Assembly: GCA_900550925.1 (NCBI GenBank)
Contig: URTU01000001.1
Span: 20,678 to 84,677 of the forward strand
Reading direction: 5' to 3'
Length of the DNA: 64,000 nt
DNA from: an uncultured Alistipes sp.
Lineage (GTDB): Bacteria; Bacteroidota; Bacteroidia; Bacteroidales; Rikenellaceae
The translations under genes and the position numbers were made by a program. This document shows positions 56,442 through 64,000 of the stretch, in pieces (the first letter of the stretch is position 1; each line of letters starts with the position of its first letter). The notes under the pieces were generated by a model, which saw only the letters and a list, made by a program, of their open reading frames with translations, ran no database searches and was not told the origin of the DNA.

Positions 56442-57890
56442 CTACTCTTCGTATCGGCGGCGCGAGGCATCGAAACGTATTGCTATGAACAGCAACAGGG
56501 TAAATGCCATCAACGACGACCCGCCGTAACTCATGAAGGGCAGCGGGATGCCCATGACCGGGAACAGACCGATTGTCATGCCTACGTTCACAAACAGATG
56601 GAACAGCAAGATCGCTGCCACACAGTAGCAGTATATGCGTCCGAAAGGCTCGCCCTGCCGTTCGCCCATACGCATCAGGCGCAGGATCAGCGCACAATAC
56701 ATTCCCAAAACAATCAGACACCCCAGGAAGCCCCACTCCTCGCCGACCGTACAGAAGATGAAATCGGTATGGTTCTCCGGAACGAAGTTGTACTTGACCT
56801 GCGTGCTGCCCAGGAATCCCTTGCCGAACAGGCCCCCCGACCCGATTGCGATTTTCGACTGGTTGACGTTGAAATCGATTCCCAGCGGGTCGTTCTTGAT
56901 GCCGAGAAAACTGTATATGCGGTCCTGCTGATGGGGCTGCAGGATCTTGTTGAAGATATAGTCCGTAGTGGGCAGGAAGATCATCGCCCCGACAAACATA
57001 GCCACCGAAATGAAAATATTGCGCAGGTTGCTGCGGAAGGCGTAGACAACCACCACGACAAGCGACAGCAGCGTTACGGTCAACAGCGAAGCATAGGCCG
57101 ACAGCGACGCTCCGAATACGAAATTGACAAGTACGTACAGCAATTCGGCAGCCAAAGCCAGCGCAGCCAGATACCGCACCCGCGACCGCCACATGCCGTT
57201 CATGGCGGCCTCGCTGATCACGCAGATCAGGATCATCAGCACGAGCATGGTCATCCGCGTCAGTACGAACGAGCCGATGAACAGCGCGGCAATCAACAGT
57301 ATCGGGATACAGAGCCACTTGTTCAATCCCTCGCGGTAGAGCACGAAGATGAACGAACAGAGTACGATTCCCGAACCAGTATCATTCTGCAGCACGATTA
57401 TTATCAACGGTATGCCGATGATGGCCACTACGCGCAGCAGATCGCTTGTCCGCCGTATCGAAAACGTATAGGAGCTCATCACGCGTGCCAGGGCCAGCGC
57501 CGTTGCGATCTTCATCAACTCGACAGGCTGGATGCTGAAAGCACCGAACTCGATCCATGCCTTGGCGCCGTTGACGGTCTTGCCGAAAAAGAGCGTCCCG
57601 ATCAGGATCAACAGACTGACCACATATGCCGGATAGGCCAGCATGTGATAATACTTCCCGTCGAGCAGCATCACCACCAGTGCCAGTGCAAAGGACAATC
57701 CGATCCAGAGTATCTGCTTGATATAGAAGTGATTGAACGAGAAGGGCTGCAACGATGTCTCGTCATACGAGGCGGCACAGATGCTCAGCCAGCCGACAGC
57801 CACCAGACCTGCATATAAAAATATGCTGATCCAGTCGACGCCGCCCGAGAAAAGGGAGCTTTTGTGCCGGGTTTCACTGTCGTTTAGCAT
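56442..57890 (-). CDS. rodA: Rod-shape peptidoglycan glycosyltransferase RodA (SEDS family)
   Basis: Polymerises glycan strands during cell elongation, paired with PBP2. The 482-residue multi-TM protein has the SEDS motifs: KTVNGAKAWIEFGAFSIQPVELMKIATALALARV, LLQNDTGSGIVLCSF, GGLFGKGFLGSTQ, NHTDFIFCTVGEEWGFLG, GLFPVMGIPLPFMSYGGSSLMA. It is longer than the ~370 residues of E. coli RodA because of an insert of extra TM segments in the middle (about residues 240-320), common in Bacteroidota. It overlaps mrdA by 17 bases and is the last gene of the mre operon. Confidence 0.96.
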   Translation of the reverse strand: MLNDSETRHKSSLFSGGVDWISIFLYAGLVAVGWLSICAASYDETSLQPFSFNHFYIKQILWIGLSFALALVVMLLDGKYYHMLAYPAYVVSLLILIGTLFFGKTVNGAKAWIEFGAFSIQPVELMKIATALALARVMSSYTFSIRRTSDLLRVVAIIGIPLIIIVLQNDTGSGIVLCSFIFVLYREGLNKWLCIPILLIAALFIGSFVLTRMTMLVLMILICVISEAAMNGMWRSRVRYLAALALAAELLYVLVNFVFGASLSAYASLLTVTLLSLVVVVVYAFRSNLRNIFISVAMFVGAMIFLPTTDYIFNKILQPHQQDRIYSFLGIKNDPLGIDFNVNQSKIAIGSGGLFGKGFLGSTQVKYNFVPENHTDFIFCTVGEEWGFLGCLIVLGMYCALILRLMRMGERQGEPFGRIYCYCVAAILLFHLFVNVGMTIGLFPVMGIPLPFMSYGGSSLMAFTLLLFIAIRFDASRRRYEE

Positions 57891-59706
57891 AGGACGGATA
57901 GTAAATCTTCATCTGTTTGACCTGCTCGACCATCGCCGGACGGGTAATCGTATCGGTCAGGTACTGTTCTATGAGCAGACTGGCGATCGGCAGCGCAATG
58001 GTTGCGCCGAAACCGCCGTTCTCGACATATACCGATATGGCTATCTTGGGATCATCCTTCGGTGCAAAGCTCAGGAATGTCGAGTGGTCACGGCCATGCG
58101 GGTTCTGGGCCGTACCGGTCTTGCCGCAGATGTCGAGCCCGGGCACTGCCGCCCGCCACGACGTTCCGGCCACATTCACACCGTCCCACATGCCCTGGAC
58201 AATGGGCTCGAACCAGGTCGAGTCGACCATCGTGTACTGACGCTCGTAAAAGCGCCGGTCAATCGAATCCTGCCCCTCGATCGAACTGACTATGTGCGGT
58301 ATGTAGTAGTATCCGCGATTGGCTATGATGGCAGCCAGATTGGCCATCTGCAACGGCGTACAGCCCAACTCGCCCTGACCGATCGAGAGCGAGATGACCG
58401 TCTGCGAACGCCACGAATTGTTATAGACACGGTTGTAGCGTTCCGAAGTCGGGACATATCCGCGGGTCTCGTTTGCGAAATCGGAACCCAACGTGCGTCC
58501 GAACCCGAAACTGCGTACATATTCGGCCCAACGGTCCAGCCCCACCTTGACGCTTCCGTAGCGCGGATTGTCGATGATGCTGCGGAAAACATAACAGAAA
58601 TAGGCATTGCATGAATTTGCCACGGCCGCCTCCAGATCGAGCGGCGAGGCATGCGCATGGCACTTCATGATACGGTTGCCGTAGACATAACCGCCATGGC
58701 ACGGATAACGTGTCTCGGGCGTCAGGACACCCTCCTGCAACCCGATCAACCCCTGCACAAGCTTGAAGGTCGACCCCGGGGGATAGTGCGACGACACCGC
58801 ACGGTTGTAGAGCGGCCGATGCGGATCCCTCAACAGTTTCGCATAGTTCGTGCGCAGGTTCTTGCCGACCAGTTCGTCGGGATCGTACGTCGGCGAGGAG
58901 ACCATCAGCAGGATCTCGCCCGTCGACGGTTCGATGGCCACAACGCTGCCCACCTTGCCCGCCATCAGCTCTTCGGCCAGCTCCTGCAAACGGGCATCGA
59001 TCGTACATACGATCGACTTCCCCGGAACCGGCAGCGAATCGTACATGCCGTTGCGATACGATCCCTTGACCACTCCGTATGTATCTATCTCATTGACTTT
59101 AACACCCTTCTCCCCGCGCAACACCTCCTCATAAGCCGACTCTATACCCGAAATGCCTATATAGTCGCCGGCCCGGTACTCCGGATGCCGCCGCAACTGC
59201 TCGGCATTTATCTCGCCGACATATCCCAACAGGTTGCCGCCGATCTTGCGCGGATAGGAGCGTATCGTGCGGTAAACCGTATAGAATCCCCGGAAGTTAC
59301 ACTCGTCGAACCGCAGCTTCACCTCCTTTGGCAACTGGTTTATGACCATGAACGGAACCCGCGACCGGGTCTTGGCCTTGTCGAGCTGCCTGATCAGCTC
59401 CTCCTTTTCAATCCCGACGATACGGCACAGCCGCATCGTATCGAAACCCGCACGGTCGAGGTCGTGATAGACCACCATCAGGTCGTAGCATTCACGGCTC
59501 TGGACCAGGTACTCTCCGTTGCGGTCGTAGACCTCGCCGCGCGGCGGATACTGGACCTCCGGGCGCAGGACATTGACCAGCGCCATCTCGTCGTAGCGCG
59601 AGTCGAAGAGCTGGATGTAGGCCAGCCGTCCCAGCAGCAGGGCAAAGATCAGCAGGACAACGACCTGCAGCGTGCGCATCCGCACGAATCCTTCGGAGCC
59701 GTTCAT
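57874..59706 (-). CDS. mrdA: Penicillin-binding protein 2 (elongasome transpeptidase)
   Basis: Cross-links peptidoglycan during side-wall growth. I place the start at the ATG at 59706, overlapping the mreD stop (ATGA). The 610-residue protein has one TM helix (residues ~13-32), the PBP dimerisation domain (YPPRGEVYDRNGEYL, GNLLGYVGEI, GISGIESAYEEVLRG), and the transpeptidase domain. Catalytic motifs are intact: Ser312 (PPGSTFK), SCN (VANSCNAYF) and the KTG triad at Lys529 (CGKTGTAQNPHG). GC content jumps inside the first ~70 codons (see findings). Downstream rodA overlaps. Confidence 0.95.
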   Translation of the reverse strand: MNGSEGFVRMRTLQVVVLLIFALLLGRLAYIQLFDSRYDEMALVNVLRPEVQYPPRGEVYDRNGEYLVQSRECYDLMVVYHDLDRAGFDTMRLCRIVGIEKEELIRQLDKAKTRSRVPFMVINQLPKEVKLRFDECNFRGFYTVYRTIRSYPRKIGGNLLGYVGEINAEQLRRHPEYRAGDYIGISGIESAYEEVLRGEKGVKVNEIDTYGVVKGSYRNGMYDSLPVPGKSIVCTIDARLQELAEELMAGKVGSVVAIEPSTGEILLMVSSPTYDPDELVGKNLRTNYAKLLRDPHRPLYNRAVSSHYPPGSTFKLVQGLIGLQEGVLTPETRYPCHGGYVYGNRIMKCHAHASPLDLEAAVANSCNAYFCYVFRSIIDNPRYGSVKVGLDRWAEYVRSFGFGRTLGSDFANETRGYVPTSERYNRVYNNSWRSQTVISLSIGQGELGCTPLQMANLAAIIANRGYYYIPHIVSSIEGQDSIDRRFYERQYTMVDSTWFEPIVQGMWDGVNVAGTSWRAAVPGLDICGKTGTAQNPHGRDHSTFLSFAPKDDPKIAISVYVENGGFGATIALPIASLLIEQYLTDTITRPAMVEQVKQMKIYYPSYAKRQ

Positions 59707-60221
59707 ACGCGAGCCGAGAATTGTGCCGTGAAGATCCGGGCCGCGATCCAGACGAACGCGACGGTCACCACGGAGCTGACGACGATGCGCACCACCGTAT
59801 GCAGCACGTGGTCCCACGAGAGGGCTTCGAGCAGGAAGAAGACGGCGTGATGCAGCAGCGTCAGTACGACGACATAGTTGATGAAGACCCGTTCGCCCAG
59901 GCGGCCCGACGAGGGGATGCCCCCTTCGCGCGCATTCTCACGCCCGCAGGTCAGCCCGGCCAGTGTCGGGCGCAGGAAGGCGACGAGCAGCGTGGCGATG
60001 GTGTTGATGCCGGCGGCCCCCATGGCAAAGTCCATCGTGACGCCGAGCAGCAGTCCGGCGCCGAGCAGCACGACGGGAAGCGTCTCGAACGGCAGCAGGA
60101 TCAGAAAGGCAATGTAGACGAGCGGATTGAGGTAGACGCTGATCGACAGATTGTCGAACAGAAAGACCTGCAACAGCACGGTTGCAGCGAAAAGTCCGAG
60201 ATAGGGCAACGTTCTATACAT
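59703..60221 (-). CDS. mreD: Rod-shape-determining membrane protein MreD
   Basis: A 172-residue integral membrane protein with about five TM helices; a partner of MreC and the elongasome. The ATG at 60221 stands one base past the mreC stop and gives the typical start MYRTLPYLGLFAATVLLQVFLF. The ATG at 60248 would overlap mreC by 26 bases. MreD is weakly conserved, so the call rests on topology, size and the fixed order mreB-mreC-mreD-mrdA-rodA. Confidence 0.9.
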   Translation of the reverse strand: MYRTLPYLGLFAATVLLQVFLFDNLSISVYLNPLVYIAFLILLPFETLPVVLLGAGLLLGVTMDFAMGAAGINTIATLLVAFLRPTLAGLTCGRENAREGGIPSSGRLGERVFINYVVVLTLLHHAVFFLLEALSWDHVLHTVVRIVVSSVVTVAFVWIAARIFTAQFSARV

Positions 60222-60222
60222 C

Positions 60223-61077
60223 TCAATTCGTTCGTGTATGTTGTTCAACTTGTTCGCTCTGCTGCAGCGCCCGGATCTCGTAGAGATCGCGGTTGCCGAC
60301 CAGCACCACGTCGCTCAGGCGCGAGAGTTCGGCGGCGAGACGCACCCGAACCGTATAGGCCGTCCGGGTCTCGTTGAGCGTGGCGCTCTCGACCCAGCCG
60401 ATCAGCACGTCGGGCGGGAAATATTGCGAAAAACCGGTCGTCACAACCTCGTCTCCCGGCTTGGGATCGGCATATTTCGAGAGTTCGTCGAGCACGACCA
60501 CATGCGGGTCGAGCCCGTCCCAGCAGATCGACCCCGAATAGTCGGAATCGGCGAGTTTGCCGCTTGCCCGGAACGAGGTGTTCAACACCGAGAGCGCTAC
60601 CGAGTAACGGTCGGTGCAGGCGACGACATAGCCGACCATCGCCCCGTCGGGCGACAGCACGGCCATCTCCGTCTGGATGCTGTCGCGCAGTCCCCGGTTG
60701 AGCGTCAGCAGGTTCTGAAGCCGGTTGGTCGAATTCGAAACCACCGAAGCTACGGCAAACCGGTATTTCGACTCGCCTATGTCCTGCATGTAGCTGTCCA
60801 GCCGTGCGGCCGTGGCCGCCTCCTCGTACTGGGCCAGCCGCTCCTCGAGCCGCGTCACCCGGTCGAGCAGCAGACGGTTCTCGCGCCCGAGCGAAAAGTA
60901 GTGGCCGATGCCGGCGAAGAAGCCGTGCACGCCCCCGACCAGACGGGTCGAACGGGCCAGCAGACGCGCCTGGGTATAGTTCGTGGAGTGGGCATAGTAG
61001 CTGACGGCCAACGCCTCCAGCACCACGAACAGCACCACGACATAGACGCTGCGTATGAACTCGATCAGTTTGTGCAA
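60223..61077 (-). CDS. mreC: Rod-shape-determining protein MreC
   Basis: A 284-residue periplasmic protein with an N-terminal TM helix (residues ~11-29) and a coiled coil (RENRLLLDRVTRLEERLAQYEEAAT). The MreC beta domains follow (VVSNSTNRLQNLLTLNRGLRDSI, GDEVVTTGFSQYFPPDVLIGWV). It scaffolds the elongasome. The gene follows mreB after 171 bases that hold a hairpin. Confidence 0.94.
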   Translation of the reverse strand: MHKLIEFIRSVYVVVLFVVLEALAVSYYAHSTNYTQARLLARSTRLVGGVHGFFAGIGHYFSLGRENRLLLDRVTRLEERLAQYEEAATAARLDSYMQDIGESKYRFAVASVVSNSTNRLQNLLTLNRGLRDSIQTEMAVLSPDGAMVGYVVACTDRYSVALSVLNTSFRASGKLADSDYSGSICWDGLDPHVVVLDELSKYADPKPGDEVVTTGFSQYFPPDVLIGWVESATLNETRTAYTVRVRLAAELSRLSDVVLVGNRDLYEIRALQQSEQVEQHTRTN

Positions 61078-61095
61078 AGTATTCCTTATAATTTA

Positions 61096-61119
61096 GATTG
61101 CGGACCGAGGCCCGCAATC
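61096..61119 (-). other. Hairpin in the mreB-mreC gap
   Basis: An 8-bp stem (61112-61119 with 61096-61103) and an 8-base loop, followed on the minus strand by AT-rich sequence without a true T run. It may trim or partly stop transcripts between mreB and mreC, lowering expression of the membrane proteins. Nothing else is seen in 61120-61248. Confidence 0.4.
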
Positions 61120-61248
61120 GTACATTCATCTATTTCCGTATTTCCACCGTCCGTACCGCCGCACACGGCAACCCGCATCCCGCCCGGCGCATGCCGCGCC
61201 GCGAAACGGTCCCGCACCCGGTTCCGGCACTCCGTCCCCTCATTCGCA

Positions 61249-62268
61249 TCAGCGCATGAGGAACGAGAAACGGTTGATGTTCTTCAGGGCGATACCCGTA
61301 CCGCGTGCGATGGCGCGCAGGGGGTCTTCGGCCACATGGAAGGGGATGCCGGTCTTCTCGTTCAGACGCCGGTCGAGCCCCTTGATCAGGGCGCCGCCGC
61401 CGGCCAGGTAGATGCCGTTCTTGACGATGTCGGCATAGAGCTCGGGCGGCATCGACTCGAGCACCTTCATCAGCGCGGCGTCGATCTTCGACAGCGACTT
61501 TTCGAGCGCATAGGCGATCTCGCTGTAGGAGAGCGACACGGTCTGCGGCAGGGCCGTCAGCATGTTGGGGCCCGTCACGACGAAGTCCTCGGGCTCCTCC
61601 TCCAGATCCGACACGGCGGCGCCGATCGAGCACTTGATCGCCTCGGCCGTCCGTTCGCCGATGCGGATGTTGTGCTGCTGGCGCACATAGCTCTGGATAT
61701 CGTTGGTGAAGACATCGCCCGCCACGTTGATCGACTCCGAGCAGACGATACCGCCCAGCGAGATGCAGGCGATCTCGGTCGTACCGCCGCCGATGTCGAT
61801 GACCATGTTGCCCTCGGGCGCCTCGACGTCGAGCCCGGCGCCGAGCGCCGCGGCCATCGGTTCATAGATCATGTAGACCTCGCGGCCTCCGGCATGCTCG
61901 GCCGAGTCGCGCACGGCACGGATCTCGACGTTGGTCGAGCCCGACGGGATGCAGATCACCATGCGCAGCGACGGCGCAAAGAGGCTGCCCGAGGTCTTGA
62001 CCTTCTTGATCATGCCGCGCAGCATGAGCTCCGTGGCGTTGAAGTCGGCGATCACGCCGTCCTTGAGCGGACGGATCGTCTTGATGTTCGGGTTGGTCTT
62101 CTCGTGCATCTGCCGCGCCTGGTGCCCGATGGCGACCAGCTTGCCCGTGTGGACGTCGAGCGCCACGATCGAGGGTTCGTCGACGACGACCTTCCCGTTA
62201 TAGATTATCAGCGTATTGGCCGTTCCGAGGTCGATGGCCAATTCCTGCGTCAGTGAAAAAATGCCCAT
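61249..62268 (-). CDS. mreB: Rod-shape-determining actin homologue MreB
   Basis: A 339-residue ATP-binding cytoskeletal protein that guides side-wall synthesis. Actin-fold motifs: ELAIDLGTANTLI (phosphate 1), MVIDIGGGTTEIACISLGG (phosphate 2), GIYLAGGGALIKGLDRRLNEKTGIPFHVAEDP (adenosine). First gene of the cell-shape operon. The TACCTTTG -7 element (62380-62387, minus) puts the start of transcription about 110 bases upstream. The leader is GC-rich. Confidence 0.98.
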   Translation of the reverse strand: MGIFSLTQELAIDLGTANTLIIYNGKVVVDEPSIVALDVHTGKLVAIGHQARQMHEKTNPNIKTIRPLKDGVIADFNATELMLRGMIKKVKTSGSLFAPSLRMVICIPSGSTNVEIRAVRDSAEHAGGREVYMIYEPMAAALGAGLDVEAPEGNMVIDIGGGTTEIACISLGGIVCSESINVAGDVFTNDIQSYVRQQHNIRIGERTAEAIKCSIGAAVSDLEEEPEDFVVTGPNMLTALPQTVSLSYSEIAYALEKSLSKIDAALMKVLESMPPELYADIVKNGIYLAGGGALIKGLDRRLNEKTGIPFHVAEDPLRAIARGTGIALKNINRFSFLMR

Positions 62269-62433
62269 AATGCTACACCCAACTAAATATGTTTCACCAA
62301 ATTATTCTGAATCAAGCGGATATGCCGCAACCGGGCGCACCGCCGCATCCGCCGCGGCTCCCGCATAGACATATCCGGACAAAGGTAACAAAAAGGCATG
62401 GAAAATTTCTGTTTTTTTCTAATTTTTTTTAAT

Positions 62434-62441
62434 TACATTTG
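62434..62441 (+). promoter_or_regulatory. -7 element of the gpsA-pgi unit
   Basis: TACATTTG, consensus match, ending 26 bases before the gpsA ATG at 62468. The upstream tract is very T-rich but has no TTTG at 19-21 bases. Confidence 0.45.
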
Positions 62442-62467
62442 TATCACGAAACCAGAGACCCCACGGC

Positions 62468-63475
62468 ATGAATCATAAAATCGGAAAAGAGGCGCGCTGC
62501 GCCGTGATCGGATACGGAAGCTGGGCCACGGCCATTGCGGGGCTACTCTCCGCCAACGAACCCTGCGTCGGATGGTACGTCCGCAACCCCGAGGTGCTCG
62601 AAGGGCTGCGCACCGAGGGGCGCAACCCCCGCTACGTGAGCGACCTGGAGTTCGACCGCTCGCGCATCGCCCCGTCGGACGACCTGAACGAGGTGGTGCG
62701 CAATGCCGAGATCCTCGTCCTGGCCACCCCGTCGGCCTACCTGAAGACCTTTCTCGAGCCGCTGACCGAGCCGCTCGACGACAAGTTCATCGTCTCGGCC
62801 ATCAAGGGCATCGTCCCGGGCGACTACCAGACCGTCGCCGAATACATCCACGACCGCTACAACCTCTCCTACAAGCAGATCGGGCTCTTCTCGGGCCCCT
62901 CGCACGCCGAGGAGGTCTCGCGCGGCAAACTCTCCTACCTCACGGTCGTCTGCACCGACCCGGACAACGCACGGCTCATCGGCTCGAAATTTGCAACCGA
63001 CTACATCCGTCTGAGCTACTCGACCGACCTCTACGGCATCGAATACGCCGCCATTCTGAAGAACATCTACGCCCTGACGGTGGGTATCGCCGTGGGGCTG
63101 GGATACGGCGACAACTTCCTGGCCGTGCTGATCGCCAACTGCGCCGGCGAGATGACGCGCTTCCTCGAGGAGAGCTACCCCGACCGGCGCAATACCCTGG
63201 TGTCGGCCTACCTGGGCGACCTGCTGGTGACCTGCTACTCGACCTACAGCCGCAACCGGCGGCTGGGATTGCTCATCGGCCACGGCTGCACGGTGAAGAG
63301 CGCCCTGAACGAGATGACGATGGTGGCCGAAGGCTACTTCGCCGCCGACTGCATCCGCCACATCAACTTCCGCCACAAGGTGGACATGCCGATCGCCGAG
63401 ATGGCCTACGACGTGCTCTACCGCGGGGCATCGGCCCGCAAGAGCATGCAGGCCCTGACAAACCGATTGATCTGA
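62468..63475 (+). CDS. gpsA: NAD(P)-dependent glycerol-3-phosphate dehydrogenase (biosynthetic)
   Basis: Reduces dihydroxyacetone phosphate to sn-glycerol-3-phosphate for phospholipids, the reverse direction of the GlpABC complex. The 335-residue protein has the N-terminal NAD fold (AVIGYGSWATAIAGLL), VSAIKGIVPGD, the family's SGPSHAEEVSRG, the catalytic Lys segment EYAAILKNIYALTVGIAVGLGYGDN, and the C-terminal domain RNRRLGLLIGHG with EGYFAADCIR. The third glycine of the dinucleotide motif is Ala (GYGSWA rather than GxGxWG). It is followed by pgi after 17 bases. Confidence 0.95.
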   Translation: MNHKIGKEARCAVIGYGSWATAIAGLLSANEPCVGWYVRNPEVLEGLRTEGRNPRYVSDLEFDRSRIAPSDDLNEVVRNAEILVLATPSAYLKTFLEPLTEPLDDKFIVSAIKGIVPGDYQTVAEYIHDRYNLSYKQIGLFSGPSHAEEVSRGKLSYLTVVCTDPDNARLIGSKFATDYIRLSYSTDLYGIEYAAILKNIYALTVGIAVGLGYGDNFLAVLIANCAGEMTRFLEESYPDRRNTLVSAYLGDLLVTCYSTYSRNRRLGLLIGHGCTVKSALNEMTMVAEGYFAADCIRHINFRHKVDMPIAEMAYDVLYRGASARKSMQALTNRLI

Positions 63476-63492
63476 CATCAAATAGGACAACC

Positions 63493-64000
63493 ATGGAACT
63501 CGTAAAACTGGACATCAGCAAGGCGGGAGTCGAGATCTCCGCCGACATGAAAAAACAGACGATGGAGGCCAACGCCCTGCTCCACTCGGGCAAGGGCGCC
63601 GGCAACGACTTTCTGGGATGGGTACACCTCCCCTCGTCGATCTCCGAGGCCGACATCGCCGCCATCGAGGCCGAAGCCGCCAAGCTGCGCGCCAAGGCCG
63701 ACCTGATCATCTGCATCGGCATCGGCGGCTCGTACCTCGGGGCCAAGGCCGTGCTCGAGGCGATGAGCAATCCCTTCAAACTGTTGCACAGGGAGCAGAA
63801 ACAGCCCACGGTCGTATTCGCCGGACAGAACATCTCGGAGGACTACATCCACGAACTGCTTGAGGCCTCGAAGGAGCACTCGATCGCCGCCATCGTGATC
63901 TCGAAATCGGGCACGACGACCGAACCGGCCATCGCCTTCCGCCTGATCAAGGCCGAGATCGAGAAGCGCTACGGCAAGCAGGAGGCCGCCGAGCGCATCG
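63493..64000 (+). CDS. pgi: Glucose-6-phosphate isomerase (3' part outside window)
   Basis: Interconverts glucose-6-phosphate and fructose-6-phosphate. The first 169 codons are visible: an N-terminal segment (MELVKLDISKAGVEIS), then IICIGIGGSYLGAKAVLEAM, the phosphosugar-binding GGSYLGA motif, and VISKSGTTTEPAIAFRL, which also marks the family. The gene runs off the window end. It forms a probable operon with gpsA. Confidence 0.94.
   Translation, partial: MELVKLDISKAGVEISADMKKQTMEANALLHSGKGAGNDFLGWVHLPSSISEADIAAIEAEAAKLRAKADLIICIGIGGSYLGAKAVLEAMSNPFKLLHREQKQPTVVFAGQNISEDYIHELLEASKEHSIAAIVISKSGTTTEPAIAFRLIKAEIEKRYGKQEAAERI

Noticed and set aside
56377..57318. 313-codon minus-strand frame overlapping rodA
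   Set aside because: It is a shadow of rodA in another frame, and rodA is unmistakable.

Overview
The window is 64 kb of a Bacteroidota chromosome. It fits the Alistipes/Rikenellaceae group best, although the species cannot be fixed from sequence alone. The evidence is: promoters of the Bacteroidota type (TTTG, 19-20 bases, TAnnTTTG) before several genes; AT-rich rather than Shine-Dalgarno-like ribosome entry regions; many surface lipoproteins of Bacteroidota-only families (DUF4465, DUF4988-like, DUF3298); and a moderately GC-rich genome. Nothing looks like a prophage, insertion sequence, CRISPR array or conjugative element. This is mostly core chromosome.

Layout. 0-1 kb: the end of asd and a small orphan gene. 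1-7.4 kb (minus): a tetR-acrA-acrB-tolC multidrug efflux operon, divergent from an AraC regulator (7.6-8.5 kb). 8.8-16.8 kb (plus): a complete glycerol and glycerol-3-phosphate catabolic operon (glpA, glpB, glpC, glpK, glpF, an outer-membrane protein, and a DeoR/GlpR regulator), with a near-perfect promoter overlapped by a large inverted repeat. 17-25.8 kb: a MATE transporter, a DUF3737 protein, tRNA-Leu(CAA), a DUF456 protein, dipeptidyl-peptidase III and a large surface lipoprotein. 26-29.3 kb (minus): rfbA, rfbB and a DUF5009-type membrane acyltransferase. 29.5-31.4 kb: a DUF3298 lipoprotein and an EamA exporter.

31.6-35 kb (plus): a methionine biosynthesis operon (metY, metX, plus an exported endonuclease/exonuclease/phosphatase). 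It is preceded by an unlisted 34-codon, methionine-rich leader ORF that looks like an attenuation peptide. 35-40 kb (minus): tolC-hlyD-permease-permease export operon with no ATPase gene. 40-42.7 kb (minus): a GNAT-like protein and gcvT. 42.8-47.2 kb (plus): a receiver-domain/PEP-synthase-ATP-grasp fusion and gdhA. 47.4-49.7 kb: a DUF4465 lipoprotein, rnhA and a Na/Ca exchanger. 49.9-56.3 kb (minus): groES-groEL, an AlkD-like gene, tRNA-Glu(UUC)-rpsT and a calcium-type P-ATPase. 56.4-62.3 kb (minus): the cell-shape operon mreB-mreC-mreD-mrdA-rodA. 62.5 kb to the end: gpsA and the start of pgi.

The most interesting signal is the methionine-rich leader peptide before metY-metX, a candidate methionine attenuator. 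Others are the receiver/ATP-grasp fusion protein, an abrupt rise in GC content near 59.5 kb inside mrdA that runs to the window end, and palindromic candidate operators in front of the glp operon.
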